64,000 nt of DNA from Sphingomonas sp. PL-96. GTDB taxonomy: Bacteria > Pseudomonadota > Alphaproteobacteria > Sphingomonadales > Sphingomonadaceae. Position 1 is the stretch's first letter. The number at the start of each line of letters is the position of its first letter. The notes beneath the pieces were generated by a model. The model made no database searches, was not told the DNA's origin, and worked only from the letters and a program-made list of their open reading frames with translations. The stretch covers positions 310,001 through 374,000 of the forward strand of contig NZ_JAJFET010000001.1 in assembly GCF_020707215.1 (NCBI RefSeq). The letters are read 5' to 3'. The position numbers and the translations under genes are program-made. Below, one piece after another: positions 1 to 10,993 of this stretch.

Positions 1-574
1 TGAAGGCCGAACCGATCGCCAGCGGCGCCGCTGGATCGTGCGCCACCAGATGCTTCGGCCCGCCGTCCTCCAGCCGCGCCAGCGCAAAGCCGGTCGCGCC
101 CGGCAGCGCCCGGATCGCATCGACCACCGCCTGGATGCTCGTCTCCGGCGCCTCGCGCGGTTCGCTGCCGGTGATGCGGAGCCCGGTCACCAGGTGCGGC
201 GCGGCGGGATCGACCACGATCTGCCCCACCGCCGTCCCGCGCTCGAAGCCGAGGCGGAAATCGGCGACATGCGGGGTACGCGCCACCAGCCCTTCGAGTC
301 GGGTCGGTTTGCCGAGGCCCGCCGTCAGCTGATCCCGCACCTGCCGGAACGCCGTCTCTGGGATCGCGGCGCGAAACTCCGGCGCGAAATACTGGTCATA
401 GGGGATGCTGCCCGAAATCGCTGCTGCCAGCGTCTCGGCCCGTTGCTGTAGCTCCGGAGAGGCGGTCACGGTCGTGGACGCCGCAGGAGGAGGAGGCGCT
501 TCCTGCGCGCCCAGCGGCGTGCTGGCCGCAAGCGCGATGCCCAACACCGCGGCCTGGAGCCGGCGACGCGACAC
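1..574 (-). CDS. Serine hydrolase, beta-lactamase-like (3' end cut off by window)
   Basis: The gene starts at GTG 574 and runs off the left edge, so about 191 residues are visible. It opens with a basic N-terminus and a hydrophobic stretch ending in an Ala-x-Ala-like site (STPLGAQ), a likely signal peptide for periplasmic export. The last visible residues are LAIGSAF, and the next base fits Lys; this matches the SxxK active-site region of penicillin-binding/beta-lactamase-fold hydrolases. The part in front would be an N-terminal DUF-like domain common in such proteins. It begins 4 nt after the stop of the neighbouring gene, so the two are probably cotranscribed. Substrate unknown. An in-frame alternative start cannot be excluded. 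Confidence 0.65.
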   Translation of the reverse strand, partial: MSRRRLQAAVLGIALAASTPLGAQEAPPPPAASTTVTASPELQQRAETLAAAISGSIPYDQYFAPEFRAAIPETAFRQVRDQLTAGLGKPTRLEGLVARTPHVADFRLGFERGTAVGQIVVDPAAPHLVTGLRITGSEPREAPETSIQAVVDAIRALPGATGFALARLEDGGPKHLVAHDPAAPLAIGSAF

Positions 575-578
575 CCGC

Positions 579-1760
579 TCAGCTCGCACGCTGCGGGTTC
601 ATGCCCGGCTGTGGGGCGTCCAACGTCAGGTCCAGCACCTCCACGCGCGGCAGGCCGGTAGGCTTGGCGATGCGCGAGCCCAGGCGCGTCGCGAGGCGGG
701 AGGTAATGGTGTAGCGCTCCACCCGCAGCAGCCCCGGATCGCCCGGCGGCAATGCCAGCGGCGCATAGCGGCGCGATGCCAGCGACGCGAGCACGCGCTT
801 GGTCCAGCCGCCGTTGTAATGCTCGCTCTGCCGCAGCAGGGCTGCGTCGCGGGTGCGGCCGTCCGGACCGATCCAGAAGGCCACGTCGATCCACTGGTCC
901 TCGTAATTCTGGAGCGGCGGGTCGCGCCATTTGCCGGCGCCAAGCTCGACCGGCTTGCCGTACAGCAGGCGGGGCGTCCTGGTCGGTTCCGCCTTCACGC
1001 GGGCGATCAGCGCATCGATCGCGTCCGGATCGCCTCCGGACATTGCCAGTCGAGTCTCCAGCACCTGCGTCGCCAGTCGAAAGCCGCTCGCATCCGACGC
1101 TGACGAGGTCTTCAGCGCGTCGAGCGCCGCGCGCGCCTCCGGGCGAAACCTCTCGCTGAGCTGCGCCAGGGAGACCTTGAGCGACGCTGTCCGCAGCAGC
1201 GCGAAGTTCCGGATCGTCGGCTGTCCGGCGGCCACAGCGTCCTCGGCAATGGCCTTGTACTCGCGTTCCGCGCCGCGGATGTTGCCGAGTTCCGAAAGCC
1301 CGTCGGCCATTTCGATGCGGCCATAGAGCGTCTGGGGATCCTCCTCGGGAAGCCCCGCCCGCAGGGAAGCGAGCATGCCGCGCATCGCCTGCTTCATCCC
1401 GTCGCCATCGCCCAGATGCGCGTTGATCCGTGCGTCGGCGCGATAGAGCACGGCCACGTCCACGGGATTGGTGTTTGCGAACCCGCGGTTTCGTCGGATC
1501 GCCTCCGCCACGGTCCGCTGCGCATCGCGGTACGCGCCTGCCACGAACTGGTTCTCGACATGGGCGAGGGAGGCGGCGACGTCCTCCGCCGGAGGGCAGC
1601 GCCGCGCGATGCACTCGGCCAGCCGCTCCGCCGTCTGCTCCAGCCGCACCGCGGTAACGACGACCTCGCCTCCCGCGCCTTCCGGCGCGTCCTGCGCCGC
1701 TGCCGCCGAAGCCAGCAGCATGGAAAGGGACACGCCAAGTGCACTTCGCAGCATCGCCAA
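579..1760 (-). CDS. Secreted protein with TonB C-terminal-like domain, function unknown
   Basis: The product has 393 residues. The first ~22 form a signal peptide ending in SAAAAQ. The middle (about 60-230) is Ala-rich and helical with TPR-like spacing. The last ~110 residues resemble the TonB C-terminal fold: a strand ending FWIGPDGRTRDA, then a basic segment with ASRRYAPL. Periplasmic or envelope location is inferred. It lies directly upstream of the truncated serine hydrolase with 4 nt between them, suggesting an envelope-related operon. No enzymatic motif was recognised. Proteins of this layout are often annotated as TonB-like or hypothetical in sphingomonads; that family placement is from pattern recognition only. 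Confidence 0.6.
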   Translation of the reverse strand: MAMLRSALGVSLSMLLASAAAAQDAPEGAGGEVVVTAVRLEQTAERLAECIARRCPPAEDVAASLAHVENQFVAGAYRDAQRTVAEAIRRNRGFANTNPVDVAVLYRADARINAHLGDGDGMKQAMRGMLASLRAGLPEEDPQTLYGRIEMADGLSELGNIRGAEREYKAIAEDAVAAGQPTIRNFALLRTASLKVSLAQLSERFRPEARAALDALKTSSASDASGFRLATQVLETRLAMSGGDPDAIDALIARVKAEPTRTPRLLYGKPVELGAGKWRDPPLQNYEDQWIDVAFWIGPDGRTRDAALLRQSEHYNGGWTKRVLASLASRRYAPLALPPGDPGLLRVERYTITSRLATRLGSRIAKPTGLPRVEVLDLTLDAPQPGMNPQRAS

Positions 1761-1825
1761 GACCTCGCCATCGGGAGTTCCGATGACGAGGCTATCAAGC
1801 TGCCATGTCGTCTGTCACGCGCTTT

Positions 1826-3853
<2,028 letters not shown>

Positions 3854-4864
3854 CTATTCTCCGCGCTGCAGCGCCGCCGCCAGCGCCGCATGGAACGTCG
3901 CAGGATCCTCGACCATCGGCGAGTGGCCGAGCGCGGGCAGGCGGACTAGCTGCGCGTCCGGGAATGCCTTCACCGCCGTCTCTGCCGCTTGCGGCACGGT
4001 GCGGACGCGGCCGCGGATCGCCTCGGGCGCGGTGTTGGCGCGGAAGGCGGTCTTGTCCTGCTGTCCGATGATGAGGGTCACGGGCACTTTCACCTGCGGC
4101 AATTCGGCGGCGACGGGCTGAGTCTCGATCATGTCGGACAGGCGCGCCTGCGCCTCGCGCACAATGTTGCCGTCGGGGCTCGCACATTGGCCGGCGAGCA
4201 TCGCCACCCAGCGGTCATACGCCGGACGCCATGCCCCGTGATAATAGTTGCGCAGCTGATAGGCCTTGATCGTGTCCGCGCTGGTCTTCGCCTCTTCCGC
4301 GCGCAGGCCGTCGAGCGGGGTGTAAGGCACGCCCTCGGCCAGCGTGTCGTTGAGGCCGAGCGGATTGACCAGCACCAGCCGGGCCACCCGCTCCCGGTAA
4401 AGCAGCGCGAATCGAGTCGCGAGCACGCCACCGGTCGAATGGCCGACCAGCGCGACCCGCTTGACGCCCGCCTGATCCAGCAGCCCGGCGGTGAGCGCCG
4501 CCAGCGCATGAAAGCTGTACTGGAAGCCCGCGGGCTTGGAGGACTTGCAAAAGCCGATCTGATCGGGCGCGATCACGCGATAGCCGCGAGCCGCAAGGTC
4601 GCGGATAGTGTCGCCCCAGGTCGCGGCGCAGAAATTCTTGCCGTGCAGCAGCACCACGGTGGTGCCGTTCGCCCGGGTCGTGGCTGCGACGTCGAGATAG
4701 GCCATGCGCACGGCATCGCCCTGCGCCTGAGTCTCGAACCAGCGTACCGGGTATGGATAGTCGAACCGTTCGAGGTTCGCGCCCAGGTCCGGCGTCGCCT
4801 GGGCGATCGCCGCACCGGGTGCCGCCAGCAGTGCCAGCGCCAGTGTCCAACTCGTCTGTCGCAT
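3854..4864 (-). CDS. Secreted alpha/beta hydrolase
   Basis: The product has 336 residues with an N-terminal signal peptide (hydrophobic run ending GAAIAQA), so it is probably periplasmic. The alpha/beta-hydrolase fold is clear: an oxyanion-hole HG in VVLLHGKNF (residues ~74-75), the nucleophile elbow GHSTGG (Ser143), a candidate acid in IIGQQDKTAF and the catalytic His in LGHSPMVEDP near the C-terminus. Substrate cannot be read from sequence; esterase, lactonase or C-C hydrolase are all possible. It lies just upstream of parE on the same strand, with two stem-loop repeats in front of it. Confidence 0.8.
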   Translation of the reverse strand: MRQTSWTLALALLAAPGAAIAQATPDLGANLERFDYPYPVRWFETQAQGDAVRMAYLDVAATTRANGTTVVLLHGKNFCAATWGDTIRDLAARGYRVIAPDQIGFCKSSKPAGFQYSFHALAALTAGLLDQAGVKRVALVGHSTGGVLATRFALLYRERVARLVLVNPLGLNDTLAEGVPYTPLDGLRAEEAKTSADTIKAYQLRNYYHGAWRPAYDRWVAMLAGQCASPDGNIVREAQARLSDMIETQPVAAELPQVKVPVTLIIGQQDKTAFRANTAPEAIRGRVRTVPQAAETAVKAFPDAQLVRLPALGHSPMVEDPATFHAALAAALQRGE

Positions 4865-4902
4865 TCTCGGCTCCCCGCCTGTTGCCCCAAGGGCTACCCG
4901 CG

Positions 4903-4986
4903 CCCGTGCTCCTGCGCAGGCAGGAGCACGGGATCACGGGCGGTGCCCACTGTGGCTCTGGGCTCCTGCGCAGGCAGGAGCACGGT
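4903..4986. repeat. Two GCTCCTGC-type stem-loop repeats in tandem
   Basis: Copy one (4903-4932) is a perfect 12-bp inverted repeat, arm CCCGTGCTCCTG, around a 6-nt loop. Copy two (4962-4981) keeps a 7-bp stem GCTCCTG/CAGGAGC and is followed by the same CACGG flank. The same core recurs at 52282, 62134 and, slightly altered, 62198. Here they sit downstream of gcrA and upstream of the hydrolase gene, both read leftward. Dispersed REP-like element is the best description; a terminator role is possible but there is no clear U tract. Confidence 0.75.
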
Positions 4987-5022
4987 CAGGGGAACAACGG
5001 CGACTCGCCTGCGACGTTCCGA

Positions 5023-5760
5023 TCAGCGGACGCGCGGGCCGCCATAGGGAAGCGGCGGCGGCGGGCGACGGTCGCGGCGGGGGAGCTGCGCCTGATAGGC
5101 GTGGCCGCAATGCTCGACGCAGTACGGGAAGCCGGGGTTCACCTTGTCGCCGCAGAAGTGGAAGTCCGGCTCGCCCGGATGGCCGATCGGCCATTTGCAG
5201 ATGCGGTCGTTGAGGTCGAGCAGCGTGGTCTTGCCCGCGATCGCGTCGCTGGGACGGGCCGGCACCAGGCGGCGCGGCGGGGCCGGGGTGATCGGCGCGC
5301 TGTTCTCGCCGGGGTTCTGGCGCAGGAAGCCGCCGGGGCCGACCGAACGCAATGTCGGCTGGCGCGGCGTTTCGGCTGCGGCGGGGGCCTCGTCCGCATC
5401 GTCTTCGGGCTCGGCGGGCGCTGCCGCCACAGGTTCCGGCGCACGCACGGGGGCGGGCTTCACCGGCTCGGGCGCGACCGGTGCCGCGACTCGCTTGGGC
5501 GCAGGCGGCTCGGCCGGCGCCGCGACGGGTTCCACCGGTGCAGGAGCAACGGGGGCAGCGGCCGCCGCAGCTGCCGCCTTCTTGGCCTCCGGATCATTGG
5601 CGCGCACGGGCGAGGGACGCGACTGGAGCCCCAGCCGGTGTGCCTTGCCGATCACCGCATTGCGGCTGATCCCGCCCAGCTCTTCCGCGATCTGGCTCGC
5701 CGTCTGCCCGGCTTCCCACATCTTGGTCAGCGTGGCGATGCGTTCCTCGGTCCAACTCAT
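5023..5760 (-). CDS. gcrA: Cell-cycle regulator GcrA
   Basis: GcrA is an alphaproteobacterial transcription factor that works with sigma70 RNA polymerase at promoters carrying CcrM-methylated GANTC sites. The start ATG at 5760 gives the classic N-terminus MSWTEERIATLTKMW with an HTH-like segment (GISRNAVIGKAHRLGL, residues ~30-45). The C-terminus has a Cys/His/Trp region (RICKWPIGHPGEPDFHFCG, then CVEHCGHAY). Between them are about 110 residues rich in Ala, Pro, Glu and Val, making the protein 245 residues, longer than the roughly 170 of Caulobacter GcrA. The gene is divergent from the ABC permease gene, with 69 bp between the two starts that must hold both promoters; no GANTC was seen there. 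Confidence 0.93.
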   Translation of the reverse strand: MSWTEERIATLTKMWEAGQTASQIAEELGGISRNAVIGKAHRLGLQSRPSPVRANDPEAKKAAAAAAAAPVAPAPVEPVAAPAEPPAPKRVAAPVAPEPVKPAPVRAPEPVAAAPAEPEDDADEAPAAAETPRQPTLRSVGPGGFLRQNPGENSAPITPAPPRRLVPARPSDAIAGKTTLLDLNDRICKWPIGHPGEPDFHFCGDKVNPGFPYCVEHCGHAYQAQLPRRDRRPPPPLPYGGPRVR

Positions 5761-5829
5761 TCGTCGTCGTTCCCCACTCGGTTTCCGGCGCGGGTTGCGG
5801 CCCGCGGCGCCAGCGACTACGCGGCACCC

Positions 5830-6672
5830 ATGGCCGATCAGCCCCTCGCATCCGAAAACAGGATTTCCGACCCCGGTGTTCCGGTCATCCGGAACGTCAA
5901 TTGGGGCGGCTTGCGTGCGCTCTATATCAAGGAGGTGCGCCGTTTCTTCAAGGTGCAGCTCCAGACGATCTGGGCGCCGGCCATCCAGACGCTGCTGTAC
6001 CTGGTGGTGTTCACCACCGCACTGGGTGCGCGCGGCGCGGTTCCGGTCGGCGGCGGCACCGTCGCATTCGCCGATTTCCTGGCGCCCGGCCTTATCGTGA
6101 TGGGCATGCTCACCAACGCCTACGCCAATGCCAGCTTCTCGCTGCTGGTCGGCAAGATGCAGGGCACGATCGTCGACTATCTGATGCCGCCGCTCTCGAC
6201 GGGCGAGCTGCTGGCGGCGCTGGTAGGCGGTGCGGTGACGCGCGCGTTCCTGGTCGGCGGCGCGGTCTGGCTGGCGATGGCGCTGTGGCCGGGCGTGCAT
6301 GTGACTCCGCAGCACCTCTGGGCGATCCTGTGGTTCGGCTTCCTGGGTTCGGTGTTCCTGGCGCTGGTGGGCGTGCTCACCTCGATCTGGGCGGAGAAGT
6401 TCGACCATGCCGCTGCGGTCCAGAATTTCGTCGTCGGGCCGCTGACCCTCTTGTCCGGCACCTTCTATTCGGTCGAGCGGCTGGCGCCGAGCTTCCAGGC
6501 GATCAGCCACGCCAACCCGTTCTTCTACATCATCTCAGGCTTTCGGTACGGCTTCATCGGCGCTGCCGATTCGCCGGTGCTCGTCGGCAGCCTGTTCATC
6601 CTGGGCGTCGACATCGTGCTGGGCTTCATCGCCTATCGCCTGCTGGCGAGCGGGTGGAAGACCAAGAGCTGA
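5830..6672 (+). CDS. ABC-2 type transporter permease
   Basis: The product has 280 residues from ATG 5830. It has a soluble N-terminus of about 30 residues, then about six hydrophobic segments, including IQTLLYLVVFTTAL, FLAPGLIVMGMLTNAYANASFS, the conserved PLTLLSGTFYSVERLAP loop and a final IVLGFIAYRLLASG. This is the ABC-2 membrane fold of drug, polysaccharide or lipid exporters of the YadH/NodJ type. No ATPase gene lies beside it, so the partner must be encoded elsewhere. Exported substrate unknown. A longer frame upstream lacks family similarity and crosses the gcrA gene, so this start was chosen. Confidence 0.85.
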   Translation: MADQPLASENRISDPGVPVIRNVNWGGLRALYIKEVRRFFKVQLQTIWAPAIQTLLYLVVFTTALGARGAVPVGGGTVAFADFLAPGLIVMGMLTNAYANASFSLLVGKMQGTIVDYLMPPLSTGELLAALVGGAVTRAFLVGGAVWLAMALWPGVHVTPQHLWAILWFGFLGSVFLALVGVLTSIWAEKFDHAAAVQNFVVGPLTLLSGTFYSVERLAPSFQAISHANPFFYIISGFRYGFIGAADSPVLVGSLFILGVDIVLGFIAYRLLASGWKTKS

Positions 6673-6688
6673 GGCGTTCGACACCGGC

Positions 6689-6804
6689 ATGGTGTTGACC
6701 GGCTCCGGCTGGTGCGCGTACACCCCCATGAGGGCGGCCTGGCTTGGCCGCCCTTTCGCGTTTCTGGAGCCTTTTCCGCTCAGCCCCAAGGAGGCAGTTC
6801 GATG
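6689..6804 (+). CDS. Possible 38-codon leader peptide of argD
   Basis: An ATG at 6689 opens a frame encoding 38 residues, beginning MVLTGSGWCAYTP and ending LSPKEAVR. It stops at TGA 6802-6804 + overlap (stop bases 6803-6805 in the string CGATGA, sharing bases with the argD ATG at 6802). It contains two Trp, one Cys and three Arg residues. Two hairpins fall inside it: 6698-6713 and the terminator-like 6732-6753. The arrangement resembles a translated leader coupled to argD. No strong ribosome-binding site is visible before 6689, so it may be fortuitous. Confidence 0.35.
6732..6753 (+). terminator. Terminator-like hairpin between the permease gene and argD
   Basis: A perfect 8-bp stem GGGCGGCC/GGCCGCCC closes a 6-nt loop and is followed by TTTCGCG. 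It can end transcripts of the ABC permease gene (stop at 6672). Because it lies within a small frame coupled to argD and 49 nt before the argD start, it could also act as an attenuator. A second, smaller hairpin (6698-6713, 6-bp stem with one G-T pair) precedes it. Confidence 0.65.
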
Positions 6805-7992
6805 ACCATCACCGCGCTCATGCCCGTTTACCCACGGTCTGGCGTGCGCCCGGTGCGAGGCGAGGGCTGCTATCTCTATGGCGAGGACGGCACCCAGTAT
6901 CTGGACTTCGCCGCCGGCATCGCCGTCAACGCGCTCGGCCACGGCCATCCGCACCTGGTAAAGGCGATCGCCGACCAGGCCGCGACGCTGATGCACGTCT
7001 CCAACCTCTACGGCAGTCCGCAAGGCGAGGCGCTGGCACAGCGCATCGTCGACAACAGCTTTGCCGACACCGTGTTCTTCACCAACTCGGGCGCCGAGGC
7101 CGTCGAGTGCGCGATCAAGACCGCGCGCCGCTATCATTTTGCCAACGGCAGTCCCGAGCGCCACAAGCTCATCACCTTCAAGAACGCGTTCCACGGGCGC
7201 ACGCTGGGTGCGATCTCCGCGACCGACCAGCCCAAGATGCGCGACGGGTTCGAGCCGCTGCTGCCGGGCTTCGACTATGTCGCGTTCAACGACCTGGAAG
7301 GCGCGCTCGCAAAGATCGACGGCGAGACCGCCGGCTTCCTGGTCGAGACGGTGCAGGGCGAAGGCGGGCTGATGGCCGGCACGCCCGAGTTCATCCAGGG
7401 CCTGCGCAAGGCGTGCGACGAGCATGGCCTGCTGCTGGTGCTCGACGAAGTGCAGTGCGGCTACGGCCGCACCGGTACGTTCTTTGCCCATGAGCAGTAC
7501 GGCGTCACGCCCGACATCATGGCAGTGGCAAAGGGCATCGGCGGCGGCTTCCCGCTCGGCGCCTGTCTCGCGACCGAGGAAGCGGCCAAGGGCATGGTCT
7601 TCGGCACCCACGGCTCAACCTATGGCGGCAACCCGCTGGCGATGGCGGCCGGCCAGGCCGTGCTCGACGTCATGCTGGAGCCCGGCTTCCTCGATGGGGT
7701 GAAGGCAAAAGGCGAGCGGCTGCGCTCCGGGCTCGAGCAGATGATCCCCAACCACGATCACCTGTTCGAGGAGATTCGTGGCAAGGGGCTGATGCTGGGC
7801 ATCAAGCTGAAGGCCGACGCGCGCGAGTTCGTGGCGCACCTGCGCGATCATCACCAGCTGCTGACGGTCGCAGCCGGCGGCAACGTCGTCCGCGTGCTGC
7901 CGCCGCTGGTGATCGACGAGAAGCACATCGCCGAGGCGGTGGAAAAGATCTCGGCAGGGGCGCGGACCTTCGTACCCGCCGCCAACGACTGA
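6802..7992 (+). CDS. argD: Acetylornithine aminotransferase
   Basis: This PLP enzyme transfers an amino group from glutamate to N-acetylglutamate semialdehyde in arginine synthesis; family members often also serve as succinyldiaminopimelate aminotransferase in lysine synthesis. The 396-residue protein begins MTITALMPVYPRSGVRPVRGEG. It shows the class-III aminotransferase features FTNSGAEAVECAIK, HGRTLGAI, LVLDEVQCGYGRTG and the PLP lysine in AVAKGIGGGFPLGA. ATG 6802 has an AAGGAGG site 5-11 nt upstream, which decides the start. argF follows, forming an arginine pair. Confidence 0.95.
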   Translation: MTITALMPVYPRSGVRPVRGEGCYLYGEDGTQYLDFAAGIAVNALGHGHPHLVKAIADQAATLMHVSNLYGSPQGEALAQRIVDNSFADTVFFTNSGAEAVECAIKTARRYHFANGSPERHKLITFKNAFHGRTLGAISATDQPKMRDGFEPLLPGFDYVAFNDLEGALAKIDGETAGFLVETVQGEGGLMAGTPEFIQGLRKACDEHGLLLVLDEVQCGYGRTGTFFAHEQYGVTPDIMAVAKGIGGGFPLGACLATEEAAKGMVFGTHGSTYGGNPLAMAAGQAVLDVMLEPGFLDGVKAKGERLRSGLEQMIPNHDHLFEEIRGKGLMLGIKLKADAREFVAHLRDHHQLLTVAAGGNVVRVLPPLVIDEKHIAEAVEKISAGARTFVPAAND

Positions 7993-8085
7993 TCCGCCTG
8001 ACCTGAACACCGACCATTCCGTCCGCGCGGGCGTGCCTTTCGTCAAAGGCGCGCCTGTGCGGCGGGGCAGCCAAGGGCCTTGTCC

Positions 8086-9012
<927 letters not shown>

Positions 9013-9048
9013 GGGCTTCGCTTTTCGCAGCCCGTGCTTTCCCACCAT

Positions 9049-9162
9049 CCGTTTGCCTCGAGGAGCCGTCGAGCTTGTCGAGACGGCGCATCGAGAGGTC
9101 GGTCGTTGTGGCTCTCTCGATACGGGCTCTCGACAAGCTCGATCCCTACTCGAGGCGAACGG
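9049..9162. repeat. Nested palindromic repeat, 114 bp
   Basis: The outer arms CCGTTTGCCTCGAG (9049-9062) and CTCGAGGCGAACGG (9149-9162) pair with one mismatch. Inside them CGAGCTTGTCGAGA and TCTCGACAAGCTCG are perfect 14-nt complements, and ATCGAGAG/CTCTCGAT forms a third arm. Shorter relatives with the same GAGCTTGTCGAGA core occur at 40375-40485 and 40530-40571. It fills most of the argF-hslO gap. No transposase or coding potential is visible; REP/BIME-like element is the best description. Confidence 0.8.
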
Positions 9163-9301
9163 ATAAAGGTCCGTTGCCGATCGCGTCCGGCTCCCTATCT
9201 TGAAGCCACACCACCGAGCGCCGTTCGCCCCCGCAGGGGCCGCTCTTCTTCTCCCATGCGGGCGGAAGGGGAAGGGCAGGGCTCGGTCAGGCTCAGCCCG
9301 A

Positions 9302-10225
9302 ATGGTAGACGACATGCAGGAACCCACCGCCACCGATCTCGACCGCGCGATCGGCTTCACCATTCCCGAGCGCGACGCGCGCGGCCGCATCACCCGGCTG
9401 GGCCCGGTGCTCGACTCGATCCTCTCGGCGCACGCCTATCCGCCGGCGATCGAGACGCTGCTGGCCGAGGCGCTGGCGCTCACCGCGCTGCTCGGCTCGA
9501 CGCTGAAGGGCGAGGAAGGCCAGCTCACGCTCCAGGCGCAGACCCAGAACGGCATCGTCCGGCTGATGGTCTGCGACTTCAAGGGCGGAGAGCTGCGCGG
9601 CTATGTCGACTATGATGCGGACCGGCTGGCGGCGCTGCCGGAGGCGCCGTCGCTGTTCGCGCTGTTCGGCACCGGCTATCTGGCGATCACCTTTGACCAG
9701 GCGGTGACCGGCGAACGCTATCAGGGCATCGTGCCGCTGGATGGCGAGTCGCTGGCCGATGCGGCGCAAAGCTACTTCCTCCAGTCGGAGCAGATCCCGA
9801 GCCTGGTGCGTCTGGGTGTCGGCCGCGACTCGTCCGGCCGGCGGGTTGCGGGCGGCCTGTTCCTCCAGCACCTGCCCGATGGCGAGGAAGGACGTGACCG
9901 GCTCCACACCCGGCTCGATCATCCGCAGTGGCAGCATGTCGAGGCACTGGGCGCCACCATGGGGGCGGACGAGCTTGCCGATCCGTCGCTGACGCTGGAG
10001 ACGCTGATCTGGCGTCTGTTCAACGAGGAGCGCGAAGTGCTGGTGCAGGGCAGCACGGCGCTTACCCGCGGCTGCCGCTGCGACGCGACCTATATCCAGG
10101 AGGTGCTGGCGCGCTTCCCGGAGGAGGAGCGGCGCGAGATGGCGGATGAGAACGGCCTGATCATGGTCGACTGCGCGTTTTGCGCCACCAAGTTCCCCGT
10201 GTCCTTCGAAGCGGTGGCGTCTTGA
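9302..10225 (+). CDS. hslO: Redox-regulated chaperone Hsp33
   Basis: Hsp33 is a cytosolic holdase switched on by oxidation of a zinc-bound cysteine centre. The C-terminal cysteines are present: GCRCD, then DCAFCATKF about 50 residues later, giving the CxC...CxxC pattern. The N-terminal domain includes LLGSTLKGEEGQLTLQAQT and GYLAITFDQ. From ATG 9302 the protein is 307 residues, close to the usual ~290. ATG 9314 (MQEP) is an equally possible start, since neither has a good ribosome-binding site. The frame upstream to 9200 lacks similarity and was excluded. Confidence 0.9.
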   Translation: MVDDMQEPTATDLDRAIGFTIPERDARGRITRLGPVLDSILSAHAYPPAIETLLAEALALTALLGSTLKGEEGQLTLQAQTQNGIVRLMVCDFKGGELRGYVDYDADRLAALPEAPSLFALFGTGYLAITFDQAVTGERYQGIVPLDGESLADAAQSYFLQSEQIPSLVRLGVGRDSSGRRVAGGLFLQHLPDGEEGRDRLHTRLDHPQWQHVEALGATMGADELADPSLTLETLIWRLFNEEREVLVQGSTALTRGCRCDATYIQEVLARFPEEERREMADENGLIMVDCAFCATKFPVSFEAVAS

Positions 10226-10303
10226 TCTGAGTTGCAACGGCGGCAGCTGCTCCCCACATCCGGCGCGGGGGCGCTGCCGCTGGCGGCTAAGGGAAGGCGA
10301 GTT

Positions 10304-10726
10304 ATGAGGGGTGGGGGCGCAACACGCGTCGTTCTGACCGCACTGGCGGCCGTGCTGGGCACTATGCCGGCGGCCGCGCTGGCGCCGGGCTTGCAGGTGA
10401 CGGAAGCGATCGAGACCGGGCAGTGGCTGGTGCGGGAGCGCGGCGCAAAGGCAGGCGGGCGCACCGTCTGCCTGCGGGATGTCGCGTCGCTGATCCAGAT
10501 GCATCACGCGGGCGCGCAATGTTCGCGCTTCGTGATCGACAACGGCCCACGCGCCGCCACCGTCCACTACACCTGCCCTGGAGCCGGCCATGGTCGCACC
10601 ACCATCACGGTGGAAACGACACACGCAATGACCGTCGAGACTCAGGGTATTGCCGACGGGCTGCCGTTCCAGGACGAATATTGGGTGCGCCGGACGGGCA
10701 GCTGCAAGGCGGGCGGCAGCCGTTAA
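10304..10726 (+). CDS. Small exported protein, DUF3617-like
   Basis: The product has 140 residues from ATG 10304, with AAGGCGA just upstream. A signal peptide (VVLTALAAVLGTMPAAALA) directs export. The mature part has GQWLVRERG, then CLRD and two further Cys (AQCSRF, HYTCPG), plus a final GSCK, with a beta-rich pattern and the HGRTTITVETTHA strand; this resembles the periplasmic DUF3617 family of sphingomonads. Four cysteines could form two disulfides. Function unknown. It is followed by a clear terminator at 10805. Confidence 0.65.
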   Translation: MRGGGATRVVLTALAAVLGTMPAAALAPGLQVTEAIETGQWLVRERGAKAGGRTVCLRDVASLIQMHHAGAQCSRFVIDNGPRAATVHYTCPGAGHGRTTITVETTHAMTVETQGIADGLPFQDEYWVRRTGSCKAGGSR

Positions 10727-10804
10727 GGCTGGGTTTATTCAGCCTGTCCTATGTGTCGGACAGCCGATGGTTCCGGCGCATGTATCCCCTTAAGAAATGA
10801 CCCT

Positions 10805-10832
10805 CGGGCCGCTCAACAGCGGCCCGTTCTTT
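10805..10832 (+). terminator. Rho-independent terminator
   Basis: A perfect 9-bp stem CGGGCCGCT/AGCGGCCCG around CAAC is followed by TTCTTTG. It lies 79 nt after the DUF3617-like gene. The surrounding 10727-10993 interval also holds a small hairpin (CTGTCC/GGACAG near 10744) and otherwise shows no gene. Confidence 0.8.
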
Positions 10833-10993
10833 GTTCGCGTCGTGCGCGCCGCCGTTCCCTTTCGGTACAGGCCCGTGCGCCTGTCGCGCGTGACGTGTCG
10901 CGGTGTTCTCCCATATAAGAAGTTGCATTCGGCCACCGGGCGGTGACTCGCGCGTCGGACGAAGCAGCATCGGGATAGTCGGGAGACGGCCCC

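Noticed and set aside
4753-5829. N-terminal extension of the ABC permease frame
   Set aside because: Runs through gcrA and stem-loop repeats; permease similarity starts at ATG 5830.
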